Below the pieces are notes generated by a model. It was given only the letters and a program-made list of their open reading frames with translations. It did not search any database and was not told where the DNA came from. Of a DNA stretch of 64,000 bases, positions 43,440 to 52,096 are shown piece after piece. Location: positions 62,001-126,000 of the forward strand of contig NZ_QYCP01000096.1 in NCBI RefSeq assembly GCF_025506275.1. The letters are read 5' to 3'. This stretch comes from Brevibacterium permense. Its GTDB lineage: Bacteria > Actinomycetota > Actinomycetes > Actinomycetales > Brevibacteriaceae. The translations under genes and the position numbers were made by a program. Each line of letters opens with the position of its first letter. Position 1 is the first letter of the stretch.

Positions 43440-45071
43440 ATGCTGACAGGAATTCCGTCCACCCTGGGCGACAGCTACCAGCTCAACACCACCAGCCTCA
43501 TCCGCCATGCAGCCACCGTCTTCGGCGATGTCGAGGTCGTCTACCGCCGTTCGGACGGATCCTGGGGCCGGTCGAACTACGCCGACGAGTTCAAGCGCAT
43601 GGCGCAGCTCGCCCACGGCCTCGCCGACCTCGGCGTCGGTGCCGGCTCCATGGTCGGAGTCCTCGACTGGAACTCGCGCCGCCACCTCGAGCTCTACTTC
43701 GCAGTCCCCGGTGTGGCCGCGACCATGCTCCAGCTCAACCTGCGCCTGGCGCCCGAGGACCTCGCCTACGTCGTCAGCCACTCGAAGTCGGACTGGATCT
43801 TCGTCGACGAATCGCTGCTGGCCGTCGCCGAATCGCTGGCCCCGAAGCTCGATGTCAAGGGCTGGGTCGTCATGACCGACAAGCCGATCGCCGAGATCGA
43901 GACGAGCCTGACCAACATCGTGTCCTACGAAGATCTCATCGCAGAGAAATCCGCGACCTACGACTGGCCCGTCGTCGATGAGAAGACCGCCGCCTACGCC
44001 GGATATACCACCGGCACCACCGGCCGCCCCAAGGGTGTGTACTACTCGCACCGGTCGATCTACCTGCACACGATGGGCGGTCTGGCCGCACTCCACGCGA
44101 ACTTCGATGACTGCGTCATGCCCATCACCCCGATGTTCCATGTTCTGTCGTGGGGCTTCCCGCAGAACGCGGTGGCCGCCGGCGCCAAGCTCGTCCTGCC
44201 GGGCAAATTCGCCGCCGAAGAGTTCGGTGCCATCGCGCAGGCCTTCGTCGAGGAGAAGGTCACCCTGGCCAACGGCGCACCCGCCATCTTCGGGCCGATG
44301 CTGCAGATGATGAAGAAGATGCCGCAGGCCCCGGACCTCAGCGGTGTCCGTCTCGTCTCCGGATCGTCAGAGCCGCCGCTGTCGATGATGCGCGGGTTCA
44401 AGGAGGTCACCGGGGCCGACGTCATCCACGGCTACGGTGCCACCGAAACCACCCCGCTGGCGTCGACGAACTGGAAGATCCGTCCCGGTCTCGACCTCGA
44501 CGAGGAAGAGAAGTGGGACCTCAAGCGCTCGCAGGGCCTGCCGATCATCGGCGTCGAGATGAAGACCGTCGACCCCGCAGGCAATGAGCTGCCACGCGAC
44601 GGAAAGTCCATGGGCGAGCTCCTCATGCGCGGACCCTGGATCACCGAGTCCTACTACCAGCTGCCCGACAACGCCGACCGGTTCCTCGACGGATGGTGGC
44701 GTTCGGGCGACGTCGGCACCATCGACCAGTACGGCTATCTGAAGATCACCGACCGTCTCAAGGACGTCATCAAGTCCGGAGGCGAGTGGATCTCGTCGAT
44801 CGACATGGAGAACGCGATCCTCGACAACCCCGACGTCAGCGAGGCCGCCGTCATCGGCGTCCCCGACGAGAAGTGGGATGAGCGTCCCGTCGCCTACGTT
44901 GTGGCCAACCCCGGCGCCGAGGTGACCCGGGACTCGATCGTCGAAACGCTGAGTGCTCGTTTCGCCAAGTGGCAGATGCCCGACGAGGTCAGGGTCGTCG
45001 AGGAGATGCCGCGCACCTCGGTGGGCAAACTCGACAAGAAGCTGCTGCGCAAGGACTGGGAACAGTCCTGA
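43440..45071 (+). CDS. Medium/long-chain acyl-CoA synthetase
   Basis: A 543-residue adenylate-forming enzyme activating fatty acids to CoA thioesters. P-loop [26 protein letters not shown] (A5); [36 protein letters not shown] (A7-A8); and C-terminal [13 protein letters not shown] with the catalytic Lys (A10). It resembles AlkK-type medium-chain ligases. Ribosome site GAAGGAG before ATG. Functions with the upstream crotonase in fatty-acid breakdown. Confidence 0.92.
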   Translation: MLTGIPSTLGDSYQLNTTSLIRHAATVFGDVEVVYRRSDGSWGRSNYADEFKRMAQLAHGLADLGVGAGSMVGVLDWNSRRHLELYFAVPGVAATMLQLNLRLAPEDLAYVVSHSKSDWIFVDESLLAVAESLAPKLDVKGWVVMTDKPIAEIETSLTNIVSYEDLIAEKSATYDWPVVDEKTAAYAGYTTGTTGRPKGVYYSHRSIYLHTMGGLAALHANFDDCVMPITPMFHVLSWGFPQNAVAAGAKLVLPGKFAAEEFGAIAQAFVEEKVTLANGAPAIFGPMLQMMKKMPQAPDLSGVRLVSGSSEPPLSMMRGFKEVTGADVIHGYGATETTPLASTNWKIRPGLDLDEEEKWDLKRSQGLPIIGVEMKTVDPAGNELPRDGKSMGELLMRGPWITESYYQLPDNADRFLDGWWRSGDVGTIDQYGYLKITDRLKDVIKSGGEWISSIDMENAILDNPDVSEAAVIGVPDEKWDERPVAYVVANPGAEVTRDSIVETLSARFAKWQMPDEVRVVEEMPRTSVGKLDKKLLRKDWEQS

Positions 45072-45120
45072 TCGCAAGGCTGACCCGGGCAGGAATCGGC
45101 CGGGCCCCGGGCCTGAGCGA

Positions 45121-46455
45121 TCACAGCAGCAGCCAGCCGAGCACCCCGGCGCCGATCACCGTCGCCCACGCCGGGACCTTCCACATGGTCCCGGCGACAA
45201 AGGCGGCGACGGCCAGCGCCAGGGTCGCAGGCGAGGTGATCCCCTCGACGAACACGGGATCGTAGAGCGCGGCCCCCAGCAGCCCCACGACGGCGGCATT
45301 GACTCCGGTCAGTGCCGCCGTCGCCGGTTCCCAGGCACGCAGCCGTTCCCAGAACGGCAGGATCCCGACGACCAGCAGACCCGCCGGAATGAAGATCGAC
45401 AGCAGGGCGATACCGGCACCGAGGATGCCGGTCGGTCCCGTCGTCATCGACGCTCCGAGAAACGCCGCGAAGGTGAACAGCGGACCGGGGACTGCCTGTG
45501 CTGCACCGTAGCCGGCGAGGAACGTGTCGTGGTCGACCAGCCCGGTGGGCACGAGTTCGGCCTCGAGCAGGGGCAGGACGACATGACCGCCGCCGAAGAC
45601 CAGGGCCCCTGCCCGGTAGAAGATATCGATGAGGCGAATGGTCGCATCCCCGGTCACCGCGGTGAGCGCAGGCAGTCCGAGGAGCAGAGCGGCGAAGGCG
45701 ACGAGGGAGGCGATGCCCAACCGACTGGCGCCGCGGGAGGCGATGCGGCTCTCGGGGGAGTGGGATCCGACCGCGGCAGCTGCCGATTCGGAGGCGGAAA
45801 CTGAATCGGGATCGACCGCTGTGTCGGTTGCGGCCGCCTCGGCGGGGGATTCCTTCTCTTTCCCGCCTTTGTCGGGCCGTTTCAGCCAGACGAGGCCGAG
45901 AACTCCGCCGAGGACGATCGCAGCGATCTGGACGAGCGCCGTCGGCACCATCGAATCCGGGATGACGAGCATGAGGATGAGGGCGGCAGCGGCGATGCTC
46001 GCACGACGAGCATCCGGGGTCAGCGTTTTCGCCATCGACTGCACGGCACCGGCGACGACGGCCACCGCGGCGGCCTTGAGCCCGAGCAGCCACCCGGCAT
46101 CCCCGAGGTCACCGAAGGCCGAGAGCCCCAACGCGAAGAGGGTGAGCAGAATCGCCGACGGCAGAGTGAAGCCCACCCACGCGGCCGCGAGCCCGGGCAG
46201 GCCCGCACGGCGCAGCCCGAGTCCCATACCGACCTGGCTCGACGCGGGGCCGGGCAGCATCTGGCACAGGGCGACGAGGTCGGCGTATTCGCGGTCGTCA
46301 AGCCAGGAACGGCGGCCGACGAAGGTCTCGCGGAAGTACCCGAGGTGGGCGACGGGACCGCCGAACGACGTCAGGCCCAGGCGCAGGAACGTTCCGGCCA
46401 CCTCGGCGAGGGGTGCCGGACCAGGCTGACGTGTGGCCGCCGTATCACTGTTCAT
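45121..46455 (-). CDS. chrA: Chromate transporter, two-domain ChrA
   Basis: A 444-residue efflux protein for chromate with two homologous halves. First half: RLGLTSFGGPVAHLGYFRETFVGRRSWLDDREYADLVALCQMLPGPASSQ. Second half: GALVFGGGHVVLPLLEAELV and GYGAAQAVPGPLFTFAAFLG. Both carry the family FGGP/FGGG and PGP motifs. A central Ala/Ser/Glu loop (~205-245) joins them. Monocistronic. Confidence 0.93.
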   Translation of the reverse strand: MNSDTAATRQPGPAPLAEVAGTFLRLGLTSFGGPVAHLGYFRETFVGRRSWLDDREYADLVALCQMLPGPASSQVGMGLGLRRAGLPGLAAAWVGFTLPSAILLTLFALGLSAFGDLGDAGWLLGLKAAAVAVVAGAVQSMAKTLTPDARRASIAAAALILMLVIPDSMVPTALVQIAAIVLGGVLGLVWLKRPDKGGKEKESPAEAAATDTAVDPDSVSASESAAAAVGSHSPESRIASRGASRLGIASLVAFAALLLGLPALTAVTGDATIRLIDIFYRAGALVFGGGHVVLPLLEAELVPTGLVDHDTFLAGYGAAQAVPGPLFTFAAFLGASMTTGPTGILGAGIALLSIFIPAGLLVVGILPFWERLRAWEPATAALTGVNAAVVGLLGAALYDPVFVEGITSPATLALAVAAFVAGTMWKVPAWATVIGAGVLGWLLL

Positions 46456-46582
46456 CGGTCCTCCGCTTCGCTCAGGTGAACACCTCAGTGAACACGTATC
46501 AGGTGACGCCGAGGTGAACGGGACAGCTGCCGGCAGCGCGAACAGGCCCGCCGCTCCGGGTGAACGGGCAGCGAATGAACGC

Positions 46583-47446
46583 TCAGGGGTGGTGGAGGAG
46601 GTAGGTGCCGCCCTTGAGACAGGTGTCGACGACCCAGCCGTCGCCGACGAGACCGGTCAGCGCCGTGCGCAGCGCCAGTCGCCAGCGGCTGGCGAGATCG
46701 GCATCCTGGCCGCGCAGATCCTCGATATCGGAGGGGAAGTCGAGCGAGACGAACTCGGTCTCCTTCGGCACTTCGCTCAGCAGCGGCTCCCCGTCGTCAT
46801 CGGCGCGCAGGCAGGGGAACGCCGATCCGGGGTCGATGACCGAGGCCCGTGCCGGACGGTCGAGCGGCCAGGACACCATCATCCGGTCGCTGGCCTGGCC
46901 GGAGTTCACCCCATCGCGCATCTGCCCGTAGAAGTCCTCGAGGTATTCGACCATGCCGACACCCAGACGCTGGAAGTTGAAGTACGCATTTCGGGCGATG
47001 AGCGGGTCGAAAGTCCAGGTCATCTCGGTGATGCCGAGGTTGAGGCACCACAGACGCTGGTGCAGCTTCATCGCGGATCCGGCACCGCGGCCGATGATCT
47101 GATGGCGGACTCCGGCGATATGCGAATGCATGACCGAACCCAGAGGCTGGCCGAAGAAGCCGATGGTCACACCGATCATCTCGTCGGGTTCGTCCACGCT
47201 GTACGCAGCGGAGACATAGTTGCCGGCGTGGGCGAAGGCGATGATGAGGCTGGGTTCGAACACGTTCGTGCCGGTCTCGTCGACGTTCCAGACTTCGTCG
47301 AGCAGCAGTGAGGCGTTGGCTGCCTCGTCGGCGGTGTGGATCTCGCGCACCTCGATGCGCGCGGTCTCGGCCGCGGCAGCGTATTCGTCCTCCGCCAGGG
47401 CGATGATCTCCGAGTCCACTGTTCTCAGTTCTGGGTTCGCACTCAT
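46583..47446 (-). CDS. GNAT-superfamily protein, COG3375-like
   Basis: A 287-residue protein resembling predicted acetyltransferases of COG3375: IEVREIHTADEAANASLLLDEVW, MIGVTIGFFG, LHSHIAGV-type segment (MHSHIAGVRHQIIGRGAGSAMKLHQRLW), ITEMTWTFDPLIARNAYFNFQRLG and a C-terminal acyl-binding part. The substrate is unknown; links to menaquinone or wall synthesis have been suggested for homologues, but nothing here supports them. Confidence 0.65.
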   Translation of the reverse strand: MSANPELRTVDSEIIALAEDEYAAAAETARIEVREIHTADEAANASLLLDEVWNVDETGTNVFEPSLIIAFAHAGNYVSAAYSVDEPDEMIGVTIGFFGQPLGSVMHSHIAGVRHQIIGRGAGSAMKLHQRLWCLNLGITEMTWTFDPLIARNAYFNFQRLGVGMVEYLEDFYGQMRDGVNSGQASDRMMVSWPLDRPARASVIDPGSAFPCLRADDDGEPLLSEVPKETEFVSLDFPSDIEDLRGQDADLASRWRLALRTALTGLVGDGWVVDTCLKGGTYLLHHP

Positions 47447-47610
47447 GGTGACATTGTGCCACCAGGACGCGACCTCGGCGGGAGGCGCACGGCAACGATT
47501 CGACTACGGCGAACGGGCCGGTGTCTGCCGGCGCATGCTTGAGTGAATGCCCTCGCACGCCCCAGTGAACTCAGCCGCGCGAGCAGGTGGGGCGGGTATA
47601 GCCTGGTCGC

Positions 47611-48531
47611 ATGAGCTCAACAGTCGCCGTCATCGGCGCCGGAACCATCGGCCGGTCGTTCGCCTTCCTCTTCGCCCGCAGCGGGTACACGGTGCGGGTC
47701 TTCGACCCGCGTCTTGACCTCGCCGAGGTGGTCGCGGGACTGCAGGCGGACGTCACCGCTGATGCCTCCGCCAGAGATGAGTTGGCCTCTGACGTCGGCA
47801 CCGTTGAACTCGCCGAATCCCTCGAGGCCGCGGTGACAGGTGTCATCTTCGTTCAGGAATCCGGTCCCGAGGATCCAGATTCGAAGCCCGTGCTGTTCTC
47901 CCAGATCGCCGAGGCGGCTCCGGCCGGGGCCGTGTTCGCCACGTCATCGTCGACGATCCCGGCCTCAACGATCGCGGCGGCACTGCCCGAGTCCGCGGCC
48001 TCCCGCGTCGTCGTCGGCCACCCGTTCAATCCGCCGCAACTCATGCCGCTCGTCGAAGTCGTGCCGTCGCCGCAGACCTCCCAGGAGACCGTGGACGCCG
48101 CGGTCGAGTTCTACCGCACCTGCGGGCGCGAACCGGTGGTGCTGGGGCGCGAGATCCGCGGATTCGTCGGCAACCGGCTGCAGAATGCCCTGATGAAAGA
48201 GGCGATCTCGCTCGTGCAGAACGGGGTTGTCACTGCCGAGGGACTCGACACGGTGATGAAGAATTCGCTGGGTCTGCGCTGGTCGGCCATCGGCCAGTTC
48301 GAAGGCATGCACTTCGGCGGGGGAGAGGCCGGGATCCGCGGTTTCATGGACCATATCGGACAGGCCTTCGCCACCATCGAGGATCTGCCCGTCGATGTCG
48401 ATCCCGCAGCCATGGAGGACGTCTTCGAGCAGGTCGAAGAAGCCTACGGGCCGCGACCGACCCCACAGGCCGCCGCCGTCCGCGACCGGATCCAGAAGGC
48501 GGTGCTCGAGGCCCGCGGTCAGCGGCGCTGA
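47611..48531 (+). CDS. 3-hydroxyacyl-CoA dehydrogenase family protein
   Basis: A 306-residue NAD-dependent dehydrogenase. VAVIGAGTIGRSFAFLFARSG binds NAD; VVGHPFNPPQLMPLVEVVP has the catalytic His/Pro block; GFVGNRLQNALMKEAISLV leads the C-terminal dimer domain. The single-domain form resembles carnitine dehydrogenase and lambda-crystallin. With the crotonase and acyl-CoA ligase of the same region it could serve fatty-acid or carnitine catabolism. Confidence 0.85.
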   Translation: MSSTVAVIGAGTIGRSFAFLFARSGYTVRVFDPRLDLAEVVAGLQADVTADASARDELASDVGTVELAESLEAAVTGVIFVQESGPEDPDSKPVLFSQIAEAAPAGAVFATSSSTIPASTIAAALPESAASRVVVGHPFNPPQLMPLVEVVPSPQTSQETVDAAVEFYRTCGREPVVLGREIRGFVGNRLQNALMKEAISLVQNGVVTAEGLDTVMKNSLGLRWSAIGQFEGMHFGGGEAGIRGFMDHIGQAFATIEDLPVDVDPAAMEDVFEQVEEAYGPRPTPQAAAVRDRIQKAVLEARGQRR

Positions 48532-48547
48532 GGCGCATTCCGCCCAA

Positions 48548-48602
48548 ATAGAGGTCACTATCGGACATTTTCCGGGCTCAGAAGTATCCGATAGTGACCT
48601 AT
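48548..48602. repeat. Hairpin repeat, family 2 (second copy)
   Basis: A 13-bp perfect core GGTCACTATCGGA/TCCGATAGTGACC (48553-48565, 48587-48599) with imperfect extensions and an ~11-base loop region. Relative to the copy at 36345, CAGCATCGG has become CACTATCGG on the left and the right arm changes to match. Located between convergent genes, like the first copy. Confidence 0.85.
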
Positions 48603-48620
48603 GTTCGGGGCGGCCGCGGC

Positions 48621-48974
48621 TCAGACCGCGGCTTGGTAGAAGTACGTGGTGCGTTCGGCGATGAGACCCTCGGTGTCGAAGAGGAAGAAGTCCGCGAACC
48701 CCACCGAGGTCTCCGAACCATCCTTGAGGCGACCGCTGAAGACGCCGCGACTGGACGCGCGGTCGCCGTCGACGAGGATCTCCTGCAGCGAATGCGCACC
48801 GGATTCGATGACGCGTTCGCCATGGTAGAAGTCGGTGATCTGCTGGCCGACCATCGTCGGATAGCCTGGCCGATCATAGCTGGCGTCGGCGGCGAACAGC
48901 GCCGAGGTGGCGTCCGCATCCCCGGCGTCGACGGTGGTGTAGTAGCGCTTCACGAGTTCAGTCACACTGGCCAT
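48621..48974 (-). CDS. SnoaL/NTF2-like protein
   Basis: A 117-residue cone-fold protein: VTELVKRYYTTVDAGDADATSALFAADASYDRPGYPTMVG, then HSLQEILVDGDRASSRGVFSGRLKDGSETSVGFADFFLFD. Typical of ketosteroid-isomerase-like small proteins with diverse roles. No catalytic assignment possible. ATG at 48974. Confidence 0.85.
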   Translation of the reverse strand: MASVTELVKRYYTTVDAGDADATSALFAADASYDRPGYPTMVGQQITDFYHGERVIESGAHSLQEILVDGDRASSRGVFSGRLKDGSETSVGFADFFLFDTEGLIAERTTYFYQAAV

Positions 48975-49113
48975 AGGACTACCGTAACAGTGACTCATGC
49001 CATAGTCGGGGCCGGCCATCGGCCCCACACCGGCGTACCGAGCCTTCTTTCGGCGTCGACGGCGAGCTCATTTCGCATATCTGTCATGTGTCGGGTTAGT
49101 ATCGACTTGCTAA

Positions 49114-49128
49114 TGATAACGAGTCTCA
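49114..49128. promoter_or_regulatory. Possible Zur-type metal box
   Basis: TGATAACGAGTCTCA has the TGA...TCA dyad and A-rich left arm of 15-bp zinc-uptake regulator boxes, matching about 10 of 15 positions of the usual pattern. It sits 20 bp before the AztD-like gene, where repression by Zur would make sense. Confidence 0.4.
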
Positions 49129-49148
49129 CTAACTAGAGAGTGCGAACA

Positions 49149-50414
49149 ATGAAACGACACCACACGATGCTCGGATCGGCCGTGGTCGCCTCGGCGCTGC
49201 TGCTCACCGGCTGCCAGGCCGGCGACGACACCACCGACTTCGATGCGGGCGGCAAAGACGAGAAGACCGCCGACGCCGCAGACGGCGAGGACGAGAAGGG
49301 GCACGCCCAGGAGCTCGCCGCCGCGCAGCCGCGGATCGTGACCACCTACGACGGAGGGATCCTCACCCTCGACGCGACGACTCTCGAGGTCGTCGATGAT
49401 ACGAAGCTCGAGGGTTTCAACCGTCTCAACCCCGTCGGCGACGGCCGCCACCTCATGGTCTCCGTCGCCGCAGGCTTCCGCCTCTTCGACGCCGGAGTCT
49501 GGACCCAGCCTCATGGCGACCACACCCACAGCTACGCCGCCGACCCGCAGCTGACCGACTCCGTCTTCGATACAGAGCTGCCCGGGCACGTCGTCCACCA
49601 CGGCGAGTCCACCGTGCTCTTCGGCGACGGTGACGGCAAGATCCAGACCTTCGACACCGATGACTTCTCCGAAGGTGATCCGAAACCCCATGTCGCCGAG
49701 GTCGATGAACCCCATCACGGCGTCGCCGTGAAACTTTCCGATGGTTCGATGCTGCACACGGTCGGCACCGAGGACGAACGCTCGGGTGCGAAAGTCGTCG
49801 ACGGTTCGGGCAAGGAGATCGCCCACAGCGACGACTGTCCCGGAGTCCACGGCGAAGCCGCTGCGAAGGGCGACGTCATCGCGCTCGGCTGCGAGGACGG
49901 AATCCTGCTGTACAAGGACGGAGGATTCGAGAAGATCGACGCCCCCGACTCCTTCGGCCGCATCGGCAATCAGTCCGGAAGCGACGATTCGCAGTACATC
50001 CTCGGCGACTACAAGGTCGACGAGGACGCCGAACTCGAACGTCCCGAACGCGTGAGCGTCACCGATACGAAGTCGGGCACCCTCTCGCTCGTCGACCTCG
50101 GCGCCTCCTACAGCTTCCGGTCCCTGGGCCGCGGACCCGACGGCGAAGGCGTCGTCCTCACCACGGACGGGACGCTGAAGATCATCGATCCCGCCACCGC
50201 CTCGGTGACGGAGGAGTACCCGGTCATCGACGAATGGGAAGAGCCCGTCGAATGGCAGAAGGCCCGCCCGACGCTCTTCGTGCAGGACGAAGTCGCCTAT
50301 GTCAGCGATCCGGCGAAGAAGACGATCCACATCGTCGACCTCGAATCCGGTGAAGTGATGGCCGAGGAGACGCTGCCGTACGCACCGAACGAACTCACCG
50401 GCGTCACTGGCTGA
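49149..50414 (+). CDS. AztD-like zinc-binding lipoprotein
   Basis: A 421-residue exported lipoprotein: lipobox SALLLTGC (Cys ~ residue 22), acidic linker, then a beta-propeller-like domain with metal-ligand-rich loops (HGDHTHSY, HVVHHGES, PHHGVAV, DDCPGVHGEA). These match the periplasmic zinc chaperone AztD, which passes zinc to the AztC binding protein. No aztABC genes are adjacent. ATG at 49149 is preferred over GTG 49140 because AGAGAG is better spaced. Confidence 0.78.
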   Translation: MKRHHTMLGSAVVASALLLTGCQAGDDTTDFDAGGKDEKTADAADGEDEKGHAQELAAAQPRIVTTYDGGILTLDATTLEVVDDTKLEGFNRLNPVGDGRHLMVSVAAGFRLFDAGVWTQPHGDHTHSYAADPQLTDSVFDTELPGHVVHHGESTVLFGDGDGKIQTFDTDDFSEGDPKPHVAEVDEPHHGVAVKLSDGSMLHTVGTEDERSGAKVVDGSGKEIAHSDDCPGVHGEAAAKGDVIALGCEDGILLYKDGGFEKIDAPDSFGRIGNQSGSDDSQYILGDYKVDEDAELERPERVSVTDTKSGTLSLVDLGASYSFRSLGRGPDGEGVVLTTDGTLKIIDPATASVTEEYPVIDEWEEPVEWQKARPTLFVQDEVAYVSDPAKKTIHIVDLESGEVMAEETLPYAPNELTGVTG

Positions 50415-50566
50415 GGTACGAGGCCCGAATCCGGCGGCGGCTGGGAATCCGCCCAGGAGGTGAGACCGCCGTTGCCGCCGCCGGGTTTCGGCCATAGCGT
50501 GGGGGATGGACCTGCGATCACACCACCGGTGACCGCATCACCCCGTCGAAGTGAAAGAGGACAGCC

Positions 50567-51946
50567 ATGACCACCATGTATCGAGTGACCGACCCGGCCA
50601 CCGGCCAAGTCGCCGAAGAATTCCCCACCGCCACCGATGCCGAGATCCTCGCCGCCCTCGACCGCTCGGCGACGACCTTCGATGAGTGGAGCCGAACCAC
50701 GGTGGCCGAACGTGCCGCGCTGCTGACCCGTGTGTCCGAGATCTATGCCGAACGTGCCGAGGAGCTCGCCGAGGTCATCCGGCTCGAAATGGGCAAGTCC
50801 GTACCCGAGGGCAAGGGCGAGGTCCAGCTGAGCTCGATGATCTACAAGTACTTCGCCGACAACGCCGAAGCTTTCATGGCCGACGAACCCCTGCGCGGAC
50901 CCAAGGACGCCACCGCCATGATCCGCCGCAAGCCCGTCGGTTCGCTGCTGGGCATCATGCCCTGGAACTTCCCCTACTACCAGGTCGCCCGCTTCGCCGC
51001 CCCGAACCTCGCCCTGGGCAATACGATCCTGCTCAAGCACGCCCCGCAGTGTCCTCGTTCGGCGCAGATCATGGAAGAGATCTTCATCGAGGCAGGTGTG
51101 TCTGCGGGCGCGTACATCAACATCTACGCCAGCAATGAGCAGGTCGCCGACATCATCCTGCCTGACCCGCGCAATCACGGTGTGTCCCTGACCGGGTCAG
51201 AGCGTGCCGGTGCCGCCGTCGCGGCCGAGGCCGGAAAGAACCTCAAGAAGGTCGTGCTCGAACTCGGTGGATCCGACCCCTATATCCTGCTCGACACCGA
51301 CGATGTCCAGAAGTCCGCGAAGACCTTCTTCAACACCCGCATGGGCAACACCGGCCAGGCGTGCAACTCGCCCAAGCGGATGATCGTCATGGATGACATC
51401 TACGACGACTTCGTCTCCTCCATCACCGAGGCGGCTAAGAAGAACACCCCCGCCGTTCCCGGCGAGGAAGGCTCCCGCCTGTCCCCGCTGTCGTCGATAG
51501 CCGCCGCCGATCGTTTCGTCGAACAGGTCCAGGACACCGTCAGCGAGGGAGCGACCCTGCTGGCCGGCGGTAAGAAGTACGACGGAGGCGGCGCCTATGT
51601 CGAGCCCGTTGTCCTCACCGACGTGCAGAAGGGCATGCGCGGCTACTACGAAGAGCTCTTCGGCCCCGCCGTCATCGTCTACAAGGTCAGCAGCGAAGAG
51701 GAAGCCGTCGAGCTCGCCAACGACACTCCCTTCGGCCTCGGCGCAGCCGTGTTCTCCACCGATATCGCCCGTGCCGAACGCGTCGGAGACCAGATCGATT
51801 CCGGCATGGTCTTCCTCAACGCTCCGGAAGGCAGCCGCGAATACCTGCCGTTCGGCGGAGTCAAGCGCTCCGGCGTCGGCCGGGAGCTCGGGCCGCTGGC
51901 AATGGACGAATTCGTCAACAAGCAGCTCGTGTACAAACAGAACTGA
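50567..51946 (+). CDS. NAD-dependent semialdehyde dehydrogenase, Sad/GabD2-like
   Basis: A 459-residue aldehyde dehydrogenase. Glu in LELGGSDPYILL and Cys in GNTGQACNSPKRMIV; MPWNFPYYQVARFAAPNL and PFGGVKRSGVGREL are diagnostic of the YneI/Sad succinate-semialdehyde group. It is the third aldehyde dehydrogenase of the window and differs clearly from the other two. Followed by a terminator. Confidence 0.87.
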   Translation: MTTMYRVTDPATGQVAEEFPTATDAEILAALDRSATTFDEWSRTTVAERAALLTRVSEIYAERAEELAEVIRLEMGKSVPEGKGEVQLSSMIYKYFADNAEAFMADEPLRGPKDATAMIRRKPVGSLLGIMPWNFPYYQVARFAAPNLALGNTILLKHAPQCPRSAQIMEEIFIEAGVSAGAYINIYASNEQVADIILPDPRNHGVSLTGSERAGAAVAAEAGKNLKKVVLELGGSDPYILLDTDDVQKSAKTFFNTRMGNTGQACNSPKRMIVMDDIYDDFVSSITEAAKKNTPAVPGEEGSRLSPLSSIAAADRFVEQVQDTVSEGATLLAGGKKYDGGGAYVEPVVLTDVQKGMRGYYEELFGPAVIVYKVSSEEEAVELANDTPFGLGAAVFSTDIARAERVGDQIDSGMVFLNAPEGSREYLPFGGVKRSGVGRELGPLAMDEFVNKQLVYKQN

Positions 51947-52006
51947 TCGGAGTACTCGGGGCCCGAGAGTTCGGGTTCCGATCGTGATCGGGTTGCGATC
52001 GCGCTC

Positions 52007-52037
52007 AGGGCGCTGTCTCTTACAGGGACAGCGCCTT
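52007..52037 (+). terminator. Terminator after semialdehyde dehydrogenase
   Basis: GGCGCTGTC (52009-52017) pairs with GACAGCGCC (52027-52035) around a nine-base loop and is followed by TT. It is 62 bases after the stop. Confidence 0.65.
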
Positions 52038-52096
52038 GATTGTATGCTGAGACCACGCACAGACAATTCTCATAATTCTCAGCGGGAGGTCTTCCC

